NCBI GenBank assembly: GCA_025846845.1
Contig: JAOYTL010000032.1
Coordinates: 1 to 21,183 of the forward strand
Origin: Alloboseaceae bacterium BT-24-1
GTDB taxonomy: Bacteria > Pseudomonadota > Alphaproteobacteria > Rhizobiales > Beijerinckiaceae
Direction: 5' to 3'
DNA length: 21,183 nucleotides
Within the stretch, counting starts at the first letter, position 1. Every line of letters begins with the position of its first letter. The position numbers were made by a program, and so were the translations under genes. The notes below the pieces were generated by a model, which was not told the origin of the DNA, searched no databases, and was given only the letters and a program-made list of their open reading frames with translations. Below, piece after piece: positions 13,459 to 21,183 of the stretch.

Positions 13459-15114
13459 TTACCCCACCGCCTTCGCCGCCGCCCTGCCCGCGACGCGTCC
13501 CGAGAAGATGCAGCCGCCGAGGAAGGTGCCCTCCAGCGCGCGATAGCCATGCAGGCCGCCGCCACCGAAGCCGGCAGCTTCGCCGACCGCATAGAGCCCG
13601 GGCACCGGCTCGCCGCCATCCCCCAGCATGCGCGCCGAGAGATCGGTCATCAGCCCGCCCAGCGATTTGCGCGTCAGGATGTTGAGCCTGACCGCGACGA
13701 GCGGGCCATGCTTTGGGTCGAGGATGCGATGCGGCTTGGCGGTGCGGATCAGCCGGTCGCCGATATAGGCGCGAGCGCCGCGCAACGCGGTGACCTGCAG
13801 GTCCTTGCCATAGGGGTTGTCGGCATCGCGATCGCGCGCCTCGATCTGCGCCCGCAAGTGCGCCTCGTCGATTAAACCGGCACCGCCGAGCGCGTTCATG
13901 CGGGCGACCAGGCGCGAGACATCGGTCTCGACGATGAAGTCCTCGCCCTTGTCGAGGAAGGCCTGGACCGGCGCCGGCATACCGGCGCGGGCGCGCTGGA
14001 TGACCTGGCGCCAGCTCTTGCCGGTGAGGTCGGGGTTCTGTTCCGAGCCTGAGAGCGCAAACTCCTTGGCGACGATGCTGCGGCTGGTGACGAACCAGGA
14101 ATGGTCGAAACCGGTCTTGCGCAGGTATTCCAGCGTGCCGAGCGTGTCGAAGCCGGGGAAGAGCGGCACCGGCAGGCGGTTGCCGCGGGCATCGAACCAG
14201 AGCGAGGACGGGCCGGGCAGGATGCGGATCGCATGCGCCGGCCAGATCGGCGCCCAGTTGGCGATGCCCTCGACATAGTGCCACATCCGGTCGCCATTGA
14301 TCAGCCGGCCGCCGGCCGCCTCGGCAACGCCGAGCATGGCGCCGTCGACATGCGCTGGCACGCCGGACAGCATGTGCCTGGGCGGCTCGCCGAGGCGCTG
14401 CGGCCAGTTGCGACGAACGAGCTCATGATTGCCGCCGATGCCGCCGGAGGCGACGATCACACCTTGAGCCTTGATGGCGAAGCTGCCGGTCACGGCGCGC
14501 GAGCTCGCCTGCCCGCGCTCGACCGCACTGTTCTCCAGCACCTCGCCCTCGACGCCGTCGACCGCGCCGCCGCTGCGGGTCAGCGCGGTGACGCGATGGC
14601 GGAAGCGCAATTCGATCAGCCCCTTCGCCTCAGCCTCCGCAACTCGGCGCAGGAACGGTTCGAGCACGCCAGGACCCGTGCCCCAGGTGACATGGAAGCG
14701 CGGCACCGAGTTGCCATGGCCGGTGGCGAGATAGCCGCCGCGCTCGGCCCAGCCGACGACGGGAAACCAGCGCATGCCCTGCCGGTGCAGCCAGCTGCGC
14801 TTTTCGCCCGCAGCGAAATCGAGATAGGCGTCGGCCCACTGCCTCGGCCAATGGTCCTCGTCGCGATCGAAGCCGGCCGAGCCGAACCAGTCCTGCCGGG
14901 CGAGCGCGAGCGAATCCCTGATCCGCAGGCGGCGCTGCTCGGGCGAGTCGATCAGGAAGAGTCCGCCGAAGGACCAGTGCGCCTGGCCGCCAAGCGAAGC
15001 GCGTGGCTCCTGCTCGACGACGATCACCTTGCGGCCGGCATCGGCCAACTCCGCGGCGGCGACGAGGCCGGCAAGGCCAGCGCCGACGATGACGACGTCC
15101 GCCTCAAGCGCCAT
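13459..15114 (-). CDS. FAD-binding dehydrogenase (fumarate reductase/KsdD-like flavoprotein)
   Basis: The 551-residue protein begins with a dinucleotide-binding motif GAGLAG (11-16) and the acidic Glu35 that binds the FAD ribose. It continues with SLGGQAHWSFGGLF, where KsdD and fumarate-reductase flavoproteins have their GG(S/N) motif, and ends with the second FAD contact LYAVGEAAGFGGGGLHGYRALEG-type segment, here given in parts: VGEAAG then GGGGLHG. It matches a widespread soluble family often listed as putative FAD-binding dehydrogenase, with no signal peptide and no known substrate. The ATG at 15114 has GGGAGG just upstream; the 58-residue upstream extension is not coding-like. It is a single-gene unit, divergent from the PepSY-like gene. 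Confidence 0.9.
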   Translation of the reverse strand: MALEADVVIVGAGLAGLVAAAELADAGRKVIVVEQEPRASLGGQAHWSFGGLFLIDSPEQRRLRIRDSLALARQDWFGSAGFDRDEDHWPRQWADAYLDFAAGEKRSWLHRQGMRWFPVVGWAERGGYLATGHGNSVPRFHVTWGTGPGVLEPFLRRVAEAEAKGLIELRFRHRVTALTRSGGAVDGVEGEVLENSAVERGQASSRAVTGSFAIKAQGVIVASGGIGGNHELVRRNWPQRLGEPPRHMLSGVPAHVDGAMLGVAEAAGGRLINGDRMWHYVEGIANWAPIWPAHAIRILPGPSSLWFDARGNRLPVPLFPGFDTLGTLEYLRKTGFDHSWFVTSRSIVAKEFALSGSEQNPDLTGKSWRQVIQRARAGMPAPVQAFLDKGEDFIVETDVSRLVARMNALGGAGLIDEAHLRAQIEARDRDADNPYGKDLQVTALRGARAYIGDRLIRTAKPHRILDPKHGPLVAVRLNILTRKSLGGLMTDLSARMLGDGGEPVPGLYAVGEAAGFGGGGLHGYRALEGTFLGGCIFSGRVAGRAAAKAVG

Positions 15115-15361
15115 GTGCCCTCCCAGCCGCCGGATTCCCGTTGCGGTTGAGCTTGCCGAGAAATCGCCGGACCGCAAGGGCGCGGATTCGGCGCGCCTTT
15201 CAGGTGCCTGCGAAACTGCCCGCCCCATTTTTGAGACGACCCGCCCTGAGGCGCTGGCCGCGTTAAATATTTGCCGCAGAATGGTCACGAAAGACTTTGG
15301 AACGCCTGGCTCCCAGGGCCGTTGAATCCTCAGGACACATCATCAACCCTGGAGGATGAGG

Positions 15362-15754
15362 ATGAAACCTCTGAAGATTGGACTGGTTGCTGGCGCGCTT
15401 GCGCTGTCGTCGGTCGCGGCTATGGCGCAGGGCGTCGACCTGCGACCGGAGAACAGCATTCCGAAGGATGAGCGCGGGCCGACAAATTGGGACAATGCGC
15501 CCTATCGCGGCGGCACCTACAAGCCGGACGATGTCCGCCGAGGCTATGACCGCGGTGGATATGACGGCGCGCGCTACGAAATGATCTCGCAGCGCGAGGC
15601 GATCAGGATCGCGCGCCGCAATGGCGTCTCCGAGATCGACCAGGCGCGCTGGAGCGGCAATGTCTGGGTGATCGACGGCTCCGACAGGCGCGGCGACGAA
15701 TTGCGCGTCGAAATCAACGCGCGCGGCGAGATCGTCGACGTCGACCGCAGCTGA
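15362..15754 (+). CDS. Exported PepSY-like small protein
   Basis: This 130-residue protein has a clear signal peptide (MKPLKIGLVAGALALSSVAAMA, cleaved before Gln23). A Gly/Arg/Tyr-rich linker follows (about 40-70), then a C-terminal domain, about 72-130, with PepSY character: a helix ISQREAIRIARRNGV followed by strands ARWSGNVWVIDG and ELRVEINARGEIVDVD. PepSY domains in exported proteins are thought to inhibit peptidases or bind ligands near the envelope. The ATG at 15362 is chosen over the ATG at 15356 because GGAGG (15351-15355) sits six bases before it and directly touches the other. It is followed by a strong terminator, so it is transcribed alone. Confidence 0.85.
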   Translation: MKPLKIGLVAGALALSSVAAMAQGVDLRPENSIPKDERGPTNWDNAPYRGGTYKPDDVRRGYDRGGYDGARYEMISQREAIRIARRNGVSEIDQARWSGNVWVIDGSDRRGDELRVEINARGEIVDVDRS

Positions 15755-15784
15755 CACCCGTCAAAGAACGACATGGCGAGAACT

Positions 15785-15811
15785 GGGCGGCCTTCGGGCC
15801 GCCCCTTTTTT
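15785..15811 (+). terminator. Rho-independent terminator with UUCG loop
   Basis: A perfect 8-bp GC stem (gggcggcc 15785-15792 with ggccgccc 15797-15804) with a ttcg tetraloop is followed by C and six Ts (15806-15811). It ends the PepSY-like transcript 30 bases after its stop and sits three bases before the stop of the convergent membrane-protein gene. Confidence 0.93.
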
Positions 15812-15814
15812 GAT

Positions 15815-16318
15815 TCAAGCCGAGCGTAGCGGTGCGACCCCGTTGCCGAAGCGCCGCGTCGCCAGCACCGTCAAGGCGAGGAAGATCGCGAGCACGATGC
15901 CCTGGGCAATGGCGAAAGGCGGCTCGCTCTGCGTCGGGGCCATATTGTGCAGCACCGTCACCTTGAGGAAGAGCTGCGCGATCAGCACGAAGATCAAAAG
16001 GTAGAACGAGAGCACCGCCGTGATCGCGTAGGTTCGGCGCCAGGCTCCCTGCAGCCCCTTGCCGTAAAGGGCCACCGCTGCGATCGCCAGCAGCACGAGC
16101 GAGATCGCCCCGACGATATGCGACGGCAGCACGCCGCTGAACGGAAAGACGTAACCGGTGATGTCGGTCGCGGCCGATGTCGACAGGTAGACGCCATTCC
16201 AGCGCTGGCTGAGATGGCCTTTCAGCAGCGCGGCCGTCATCGGGATGCCGGCGACGATGGCGATGATGCTGAGCCAGGTGTGGAAGCCGACCAAGGTGGT
16301 CGGATCGAGCACGAACAT
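15815..16318 (-). CDS. Uncharacterised membrane protein, about five helices
   Basis: The 167-residue protein is hydrophobic, with helices at about 12-32, 43-60, 66-86, 97-117 and 138-156. It has a recognisable conserved stretch (LPSHIVGAISLVLLAIA and later APTQSEPPFAIAQ) that I recall from hypothetical proteins of Bradyrhizobium and relatives; no function is known to me. His13 and His67, within or near membrane segments, could matter for ligand or haem binding, but that is only a guess. The ATG at 16318 is preceded by a G-run (GCGGGGGGC). It lies 81 bases downstream of the EamA gene on the same strand and may be read with it. Confidence 0.8.
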   Translation of the reverse strand: MFVLDPTTLVGFHTWLSIIAIVAGIPMTAALLKGHLSQRWNGVYLSTSAATDITGYVFPFSGVLPSHIVGAISLVLLAIAAVALYGKGLQGAWRRTYAITAVLSFYLLIFVLIAQLFLKVTVLHNMAPTQSEPPFAIAQGIVLAIFLALTVLATRRFGNGVAPLRSA

Positions 16319-16399
16319 GATGAAGCCCCCCGCTTCAGCTGCAGTGCGCCATCATGCCAAATCCGGGGCCATTCTGGCGAGGGCTTTGTGGAAGCTTTC

Positions 16400-17290
16400 T
16401 CAACTGGAAGGCTCGATGACCGGCGCTGCGCTCTCCGAACGCTCCGGCCGCCGGGCTGTGGAGAAATAAGAGCCGGCGACGATCAGGGCAAAGCCCGCCA
16501 GCAAGGCGAGCGAGAACGGCTCGCCGAGCACCGCGACGCCGAGCAACACCGCTACGGCCGGATTGAGATAGGCGATGACCGTCGCGCGCGATGCGCCGAC
16601 TTCGGCAATGAGCGCAAACAGCAATTGGAAGGCCAGGGCCGTGCAGAAGACAGCCAAGGCGATCACGGCGAGGGATGCTTCCAGCGGGAAACGCGCCGGC
16701 CAATAGGCAGGGATGAAAGGCAGATAGATGACGGACGCGACGATGAGCGAGGCAACGACCACCGCGCCGTCATCGGCATCGGCGAGCTTGCGCGCCACGA
16801 TGATCGGCCCCACCGCATAGCCGAGCGCGCTCGCGCCCAAGGCCAGTGCCGGCCAGAGCTCGACTGGCTTCTCGTCGAAGCCGAGCAGCGCGACGACGCC
16901 GGCAAGGCCGAGCGCGAGGCCGACGAGCCGGCCTGCCCCGAGCCGCTCACGCGAGAGCATGACGCCGAGGATCGCGGCGATGATCGGCGTCAGCGCGATG
17001 ATGAGGCCGGCGAGGGAGCTGGTGACCCGGGTTTCGGCAAAACCGATCAGGAACCAGGGCCCGCTGATCTCGGCGAGCGTGAACAGGAGCAGCCAGCCCG
17101 GCCTGCGGAAACCGGCCATGATGCCATTGCCGCGCAAGGCGAACGGCAACAGTACCAGCGCCCCGATGGCGGCGCGGCCGAAGGCGACGATGATCGGGTG
17201 ATAATCGACGAGTGCGACCTTGATCAGCAGATAGGGCACGCCCCAGATCACGCCGAGGGCGAGGAAGAGCAGCAAGGCTTTCCGGCTCAT
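16400..17290 (-). CDS. EamA/DMT-family transporter
   Basis: The 296-residue protein has ten membrane helices in two EamA repeats (about 5-135 and 145-280), with typical FLALGVIWGVPYLLIKVAL at the N-terminus and AYLNPAVAVLLGVAVLGEPFS in the second repeat. Family members export amino acids, metabolites or toxic compounds; the substrate cannot be read from sequence. The start codon overlaps the stop of the methyltransferase gene as ATGA (17290-17287), which means translational coupling. It is the last gene of an AraC-methyltransferase-exporter unit, suggesting export of the methylated product or of the inducer (inference). Confidence 0.93.
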   Translation of the reverse strand: MSRKALLLFLALGVIWGVPYLLIKVALVDYHPIIVAFGRAAIGALVLLPFALRGNGIMAGFRRPGWLLLFTLAEISGPWFLIGFAETRVTSSLAGLIIALTPIIAAILGVMLSRERLGAGRLVGLALGLAGVVALLGFDEKPVELWPALALGASALGYAVGPIIVARKLADADDGAVVVASLIVASVIYLPFIPAYWPARFPLEASLAVIALAVFCTALAFQLLFALIAEVGASRATVIAYLNPAVAVLLGVAVLGEPFSLALLAGFALIVAGSYFSTARRPERSESAAPVIEPSS

Positions 17291-17940
17291 TCCGACATGT
17301 CCTTCCTGAATAACGCAGTCAGCCAGCGGCCCTCACGACCGTCGAAGGAGTGCGACCAGAGCAAGCCGAGGCCGAGCGCGGCCAGTGCGGCGATGATCTC
17401 GGAGCGCGGCCACAGGGCGACGTAATACTCGCTCCCGGTCGAGCCGATTTCGACGCTCTCGCCCTCCCCCTCCCGAAGCGCGAGCAGGAAGACTCCGCCA
17501 TCGCGGATCACCTCTGCGATCCTGGCGAAGACCGAGGGCAGGAGCTCGCGCTCGACATGCTGGAGCACGTGGAGCGCCACGACCCCGTCATAAGGGCCGC
17601 CGAGTGGATCGCTGATCACGTCGAGGTATTCGGCGTGGCGGCCGCGCGAGGCCTGGAAATGCACGAACGAGTCCGCCCCGTCGGTGCGTCTGACGGTGAG
17701 CCCCCGTTCTTCCAGCCAGTCGGCATCCCAGCCGGGGCCGGAGCCGATTTCGAGCAGATTGCTTCCGGGCGGGACAGCCTTCAGCAGCTCGACCAGCGCC
17801 GGCTGATCGCCCGCCTCCGGCTTGGGCGCAGTCGTTTCCGCATAGTCGTCAGCGCAGCCTTCATAGCCGACGAGGGTCGATGTGTTGGAGGCCGAGCGGC
17901 TCGCCGCTCCACCCTCCTTGGGCGTGTCCGATGCTGTCAT
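17287..17940 (-). CDS. Class I SAM-dependent methyltransferase
   Basis: The 217-residue protein has the class I fold signature: motif I LLEIGSGPGWD (62-72), an acidic residue after strand 2 (Asp87 region), and the motif IV/post-I segment YDGVVALHVLQHVERE (117-132), followed by IRDGGVFLLAL. It resembles small-molecule methyltransferases of the Methyltransf_11/25 type. The N-terminal 30 residues are polar and low-complexity. The start ATG (17940) overlaps the stop of the AraC-type gene as ATGA, and its stop overlaps the exporter start the same way. Being between an effector-binding regulator and an exporter, it may modify a toxic small molecule (inference). Confidence 0.88.
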   Translation of the reverse strand: MTASDTPKEGGAASRSASNTSTLVGYEGCADDYAETTAPKPEAGDQPALVELLKAVPPGSNLLEIGSGPGWDADWLEERGLTVRRTDGADSFVHFQASRGRHAEYLDVISDPLGGPYDGVVALHVLQHVERELLPSVFARIAEVIRDGGVFLLALREGEGESVEIGSTGSEYYVALWPRSEIIAALAALGLGLLWSHSFDGREGRWLTALFRKDMSE

Positions 17941-18791
17941 GTCGCACTCCCGTTCCCATTGCGCTCCAATGGGATCCAGATCGTCAATCCGCCAAGCCCG
18001 GTACCCGGGTCGAAGGCTTCGTTGTGGAATTCGAGGACGGGGCCGTTCGCGGCGTTGAGGCCTGCGGCAGGCAGCGCCTCGTTCCAGATCGCCGTATAGG
18101 TGTCGTAGATCGTCGAGACATGGTCGCGATGGTCGAAGACCGCGCAGGTCCCCGGTTCGACGTCCAGCGCGGCGAGCGGCTTGCGGGGCGAGGAGACCAA
18201 GCGGACCTCGGCGGCGCACATATATTCGAAGCAGCCGTCCTCATCAGGCGCGCGGCAGACGCCGATCGGTATGCCTGGGGCCTTGTCGGGGATGTCGGGG
18301 TAATGGTCGCACATGAACGACTGCCATTGCGCCGGTATCCCGATCGCCGATTCATATGAGCACGGCGCAGACAGGCCGACGAGGCGCAGCCGACGCAGCT
18401 CCCGCAGGGTCGGGATCGGCGCCTGCGCCCGCCCGTTGGTCAGCCGCAGAGGCGCGACGAGTTCGAGCCGGCCCACGCTGCCACTATTGCGCACCTCTTC
18501 CGGCGTGGCTCCGAACTGGTCGCGAAAGGCCCGCGTGAAGGCTTCGTGCGAGCCGTAGCCGAATTCGAGCGCGACCGAGAGGATATCGGGTGCGCCGGCG
18601 GCGAGGCGCTTGGCGGCTTCGCTCAGTCGCCGCGCCCTGAGATAGGCCATCACCGGCCAGCCGCTGGCGGTTCCGAAGGCGTTGGCCAGATGCGAACGTG
18701 AGACGTTGCAGGCTGTCGCGATCGAGCCGAGCGTCAGTTCGCGGCCCGAATTACGCTCGATCACCCAAAGCGCCTTGTCGGCAAGCGACAT
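17937..18791 (-). CDS. AraC-family regulator with GyrI-like effector domain
   Basis: The 284-residue protein has an N-terminal AraC-type DNA-binding domain of two helix-turn-helix motifs (about 7-105, with the conserved ILSVALEFGYGSHEAFTRAF segment at 70-89). A GyrI-like small-molecule-binding domain follows (about 110-280), visible in PAQWQSFM, YTAIWNEALP and the C-terminal GLTIWIPL. This order is like Rob of E. coli, whose relatives respond to drugs, bile salts or other hydrophobic compounds. The ATG at 18791 has GGGAGGAG seven bases upstream; longer in-frame starts lack this. It probably controls its own operon (methyltransferase and exporter). The ABC exporter gene lies 89 bases upstream on the same strand. 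Confidence 0.92.
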   Translation of the reverse strand: MSLADKALWVIERNSGRELTLGSIATACNVSRSHLANAFGTASGWPVMAYLRARRLSEAAKRLAAGAPDILSVALEFGYGSHEAFTRAFRDQFGATPEEVRNSGSVGRLELVAPLRLTNGRAQAPIPTLRELRRLRLVGLSAPCSYESAIGIPAQWQSFMCDHYPDIPDKAPGIPIGVCRAPDEDGCFEYMCAAEVRLVSSPRKPLAALDVEPGTCAVFDHRDHVSTIYDTYTAIWNEALPAAGLNAANGPVLEFHNEAFDPGTGLGGLTIWIPLERNGNGSAT

Positions 18792-18880
18792 GCCCCGGCT
18801 CCTCCCGTGAGCCCCGTGCATATCATCGGCTTTAGCCTGTCGCTTGATCGTTCGTCCACAACCGGCGCGGAGCGATTGCG

Positions 18881-20791
18881 TCACTGCGTCAGGCTGACCC
18901 TGACACTCTCGCCCTCTTCCGCGGTCGCGCGCTGCAGCGTCGCCTTGGCCTCGTCGACCTGGCGCTGGCGGTTCCAGAGCGCGGCGTAGACGCCGTCGGC
19001 CGCGAGCAATTCGCGGTGGTGGCCGCGCTCGACGATCAGGCCCTTGTCGAGGACGATGATCTCGTCGGCGTTGACCACGGTCGAGAGCCGGTGCGCGATC
19101 ACCAGCGTGGTGCGGCCTTCGCTGACCCGGTCGAGCGCGTCCTGGATCTCCTTCTCGGTGAAGGAATCGAGCGCCGAGGTCGCCTCGTCGAGCACCAGCA
19201 CCGGCGGCCCCTTCAGGATGGTGCGGGCGATGGCAACGCGCTGCTTCTCGCCGCCGGAGAGCTTGAGGCCGCGCTCGCCGACCGAGGTCTGGTAGCCTTC
19301 CGGCAGCGACTTGATGAAGCGATCGATCTGGGCGAGCCGCGCGGCCTCCTCGATCTCGGCTTGCGTCGCCTGCGGCCGGCCATAGCGCAGATTGTATTCG
19401 ATGGTGTCATTGAACAGCACCGTGTCCTGCGGGACCATGCCGATCGCCGAGCGCAGCGAGACCTGCTGGATTTCGGCAATGTCCTGACCGTCGATCAGGA
19501 TGCGCCCGGCTTGCGGCTCATAGAAGCGGAAGAGCAGGCGCGAGATCGTCGACTTGCCGGCGCCCGACGGGCCGACGATCGCGATGGTCCTGCCAGCCGG
19601 CACCTCGAAGGAGATGCCGCGCAGGATCGGCCGCTCCGGCACATAGGCGAAGTGGACGTCCTCGAAGGTGACGGTGCCGGCGCGAACGTCGAGCGCGGGA
19701 GCGCCCGGCTTGTCCTGGATCTCGGGATCGCGGCCGATCAGCTGGAACATCTGCTCGATGTCGAGCGTCGCCTGCTTGATCTCGCGGTAGACGGTGCCCA
19801 TGAAGTTCAGGGGAATGTAGAGCTGGATCAGCATGGCGTTGATCAGCACGAAATCGCCGACCGTGTTGGTGCCGGCCTGGAAGCCGCGCACGCACATCAC
19901 CATCGAGATGGTGAGGCCTGCCGCAAAGATCGCGGCCTGGCCGAAATTGAGCCAGGCGAGCGAGGTGTAGGCCTTGATCGAATTGCGCTCATAGCGCGCC
20001 ATCGAGACGTCGTAGCGGGCAGTCTCGCGCGCCTCGGCGCCGAAATACTTCACGGTCTCGTAGTTGAGCAGCGAGTCGATCGCCTTGGCGTTGGCGTCGG
20101 TGTCGGACTCGTTCATCTGGGCCCGGATGGCGATGCGCCATTCGGTGGCCTTGATGGTGTAGGCCATGTAGCCGACCACCATCACGACCAGCACGACGAC
20201 ATAGCGCCAGTCGAACAGCCAGAGCAGCACGCTGATGATCAGCGTGACCTCGATGATCACCGGCACGAGCTGGTTGAGGCCGAGGCGGACCATCTCCTCG
20301 ATGCCGTTGCGGCCGCGCTCGAGCACGCGGGTGAGCCCGCCGGTCTTGCGCTCCAGATGGAAGCGCAGGGAGAGATGGTGGAGATGGCCGAAGGTCTGCA
20401 GCGCCAGCGTCCTCACCGCATGCATGAAGACCGGCGCGAAGATCGCATCGCGCAACTGCACGAAAGCGGCCGAGCCGACGCGGGCGAAACCGTAGATCAC
20501 CGTCAGCGCCAGCGGCGCCCCGACCAGCCAGGGCAGCCAGTTCGACAGCGTCGTCGGGTTGTTGGCGAGCGCGTCGGTCGCCCATTTGAACGCGAAAGGT
20601 ACGCCCATCAGCACGAGGCGACCGATCACCAGCAGCACGAAGGCGGCGACGACGCGCTGGCGCAGATCGGCCCGCTCCGGCGGCCAGAGATAGGGCCAGA
20701 GCGCCTGGAAGGTGGCGATAAAACCGGAGCCGGGCTGGAGCACGGCGGGGCGCGCGAGAGGCGCCGGGACCGGCGTGGCAGGCGAGGACAT
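18881..20791 (-). CDS. Atm1-type ABC exporter (half transporter)
   Basis: The 636-residue half transporter has an N-terminal membrane domain (six helices, about 45-340) and a C-terminal ATPase domain with Walker A GPSGAGKST (407-415), Q-loop Gln455, signature LSGGEKQR (511-518), Walker B VLVLDE (531-536) and switch His567. Segments such as FHLERKTGG, NYETVKYFGAE and LNFGQ are typical of the Atm1/HMT1 branch, which exports glutathione-linked metal or persulfide compounds in alphaproteobacteria and mitochondria. It should work as a homodimer in the inner membrane. The ATG at 20791 has GGAAG about eight bases upstream. It may be read into the AraC-type operon downstream, but the 89-base gap could hold a separate promoter. 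Confidence 0.95.
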   Translation of the reverse strand: MSSPATPVPAPLARPAVLQPGSGFIATFQALWPYLWPPERADLRQRVVAAFVLLVIGRLVLMGVPFAFKWATDALANNPTTLSNWLPWLVGAPLALTVIYGFARVGSAAFVQLRDAIFAPVFMHAVRTLALQTFGHLHHLSLRFHLERKTGGLTRVLERGRNGIEEMVRLGLNQLVPVIIEVTLIISVLLWLFDWRYVVVLVVMVVGYMAYTIKATEWRIAIRAQMNESDTDANAKAIDSLLNYETVKYFGAEARETARYDVSMARYERNSIKAYTSLAWLNFGQAAIFAAGLTISMVMCVRGFQAGTNTVGDFVLINAMLIQLYIPLNFMGTVYREIKQATLDIEQMFQLIGRDPEIQDKPGAPALDVRAGTVTFEDVHFAYVPERPILRGISFEVPAGRTIAIVGPSGAGKSTISRLLFRFYEPQAGRILIDGQDIAEIQQVSLRSAIGMVPQDTVLFNDTIEYNLRYGRPQATQAEIEEAARLAQIDRFIKSLPEGYQTSVGERGLKLSGGEKQRVAIARTILKGPPVLVLDEATSALDSFTEKEIQDALDRVSEGRTTLVIAHRLSTVVNADEIIVLDKGLIVERGHHRELLAADGVYAALWNRQRQVDEAKATLQRATAEEGESVRVSLTQ

Positions 20792-20916
20792 TGAAATGCT
20801 TCCAAATGGAACCGCCGATATAGGCGAATTCTCCGGGGAATGCAGGGGGCGGGAGAAGAAATCGCCGAGAGTTATGTAAAGATGGCCCGAACGCCCATGG
20901 CGAAAGAAGCGGCCTT

Positions 20917-21070
20917 CCTTCTCCCCTTGCGGGAGAAGGTGGCTCGGCGAAGCCGAGACGGATGAGGGGTCGCGCGACGATCTCAGTCTTCGTGCCTGGT
21001 CGGCGCAGTTCTCGGAGAGGTGGCGCGACCCCTCATCCGGCGCTTCGCGCCACCTTCTCCCGCAAGGGGA
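20917..21070. repeat. Third facing palindromic repeat pair
   Basis: The left unit (20917-20971, minus orientation) is identical over 55 bases to the unit at 11941-11995. The right unit (21027-21070, plus orientation) shares gacccctcatcc and the ccttctcccgcaagggga end. Its first hairpin is ggcgc-ttc-gcgcc instead of ctcggc-ttc-gccgag, so pairing is kept with different bases, and its second hairpin is cut short after ggggac. The inner gaggggtcgcgc and gcgcgacccctc are complementary. It lies upstream of the ABC exporter gene; the rest of 20792-21183 shows no gene. Confidence 0.88.
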
Positions 21071-21183
21071 CCGTTGCGATAAGGCTTGATTTGGGGACAG
21101 GGGGCGCTGGAGCGGTGGTCTTGGGTCTCTGGCCTGAGATTTCAGGCGCTTGAGGGCCGTTTTGAGCGGAGTCCTGGCGTGAT

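Noticed and set aside
12791..14284. 497-codon open frame on the minus strand
   Set aside because: The product is Arg/Pro/Gly-rich and overlaps the flavoprotein gene in another frame; it reflects high G+C only.
15947..17425. 492-codon open frame on the plus strand
   Set aside because: It is antisense to the membrane protein, EamA and methyltransferase genes, and its low-complexity Glu/Arg/Asp product has no domain.
19016..20794. 592-codon open frame on the plus strand
   Set aside because: It is antisense to the ABC exporter gene, and its His/Asp/Arg-rich product is typical of a mirror frame.
20962..21153. Short open frame at the right end
   Set aside because: It is built from the palindromic repeat units and has no ribosome binding site or recognisable product.

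Overview
The window is G+C-rich chromosomal DNA (75% by hand count over 8461-8520). Its gene content fits an alphaproteobacterium of the order Hyphomicrobiales (Rhizobiales): a BTLCP-type cysteine peptidase, a short phosphatidylserine decarboxylase next to phosphatidylserine synthase, and maf and yacG near tRNA-Phe. A Bosea-like genome is my best guess, but no marker here fixes the genus. Most genes lie on the minus strand.

Left part (1-4.5 kb): the 3' end of a gene for an extreme Gly/His then Gly/Gln repeat protein; a convergent exported transglutaminase-like cysteine peptidase; a short MgtC/SapB membrane protein; a divergent secreted protein with D-glucuronyl C5-epimerase motifs split by an apparent insert of about 125 residues; and a small acidic protein. 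Next (4.57-5.86 kb) is an AT-rich patch (30% G+C over 5641-5700) with two translationally coupled genes, a GrlR-like protein and a DUF6680-like membrane-anchored protein. It ends exactly at the 3' end of a complete tRNA-Phe gene, which looks like an acquired islet.

Middle part (6.3-12.7 kb): yacG, a short-chain dehydrogenase, a lactate-permease-family transporter and maf all run leftward. In related genomes maf and yacG usually touch, so the dehydrogenase and permease look inserted. Then come a small phasin-like gene (plus strand), a parDE toxin-antitoxin operon with a readable promoter and a palindromic operator over its start codon, and pssA and psd, which make phosphatidylethanolamine.

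Right part (12.7-21.2 kb): a long hairpin-rich gene-free stretch, an FAD-binding dehydrogenase, a small exported PepSY-like protein with a textbook terminator, an uncharacterised membrane protein, and a tight three-gene unit (AraC/GyrI-like regulator, SAM methyltransferase, EamA exporter) joined by two ATGA overlaps. Upstream of that unit is an Atm1-type ABC exporter gene. Three pairs of facing palindromic repeats lie in intergenic gaps at 11.85-12.0, 13.26-13.4 and 20.9-21.07 kb; one hairpin shows compensatory change between copies.

Most interesting points: the His-to-Gln gradient in the repeat protein, the interrupted epimerase, the GrlR-like/DUF6680 pair at tRNA-Phe, the parD control region, and the facing-repeat family.
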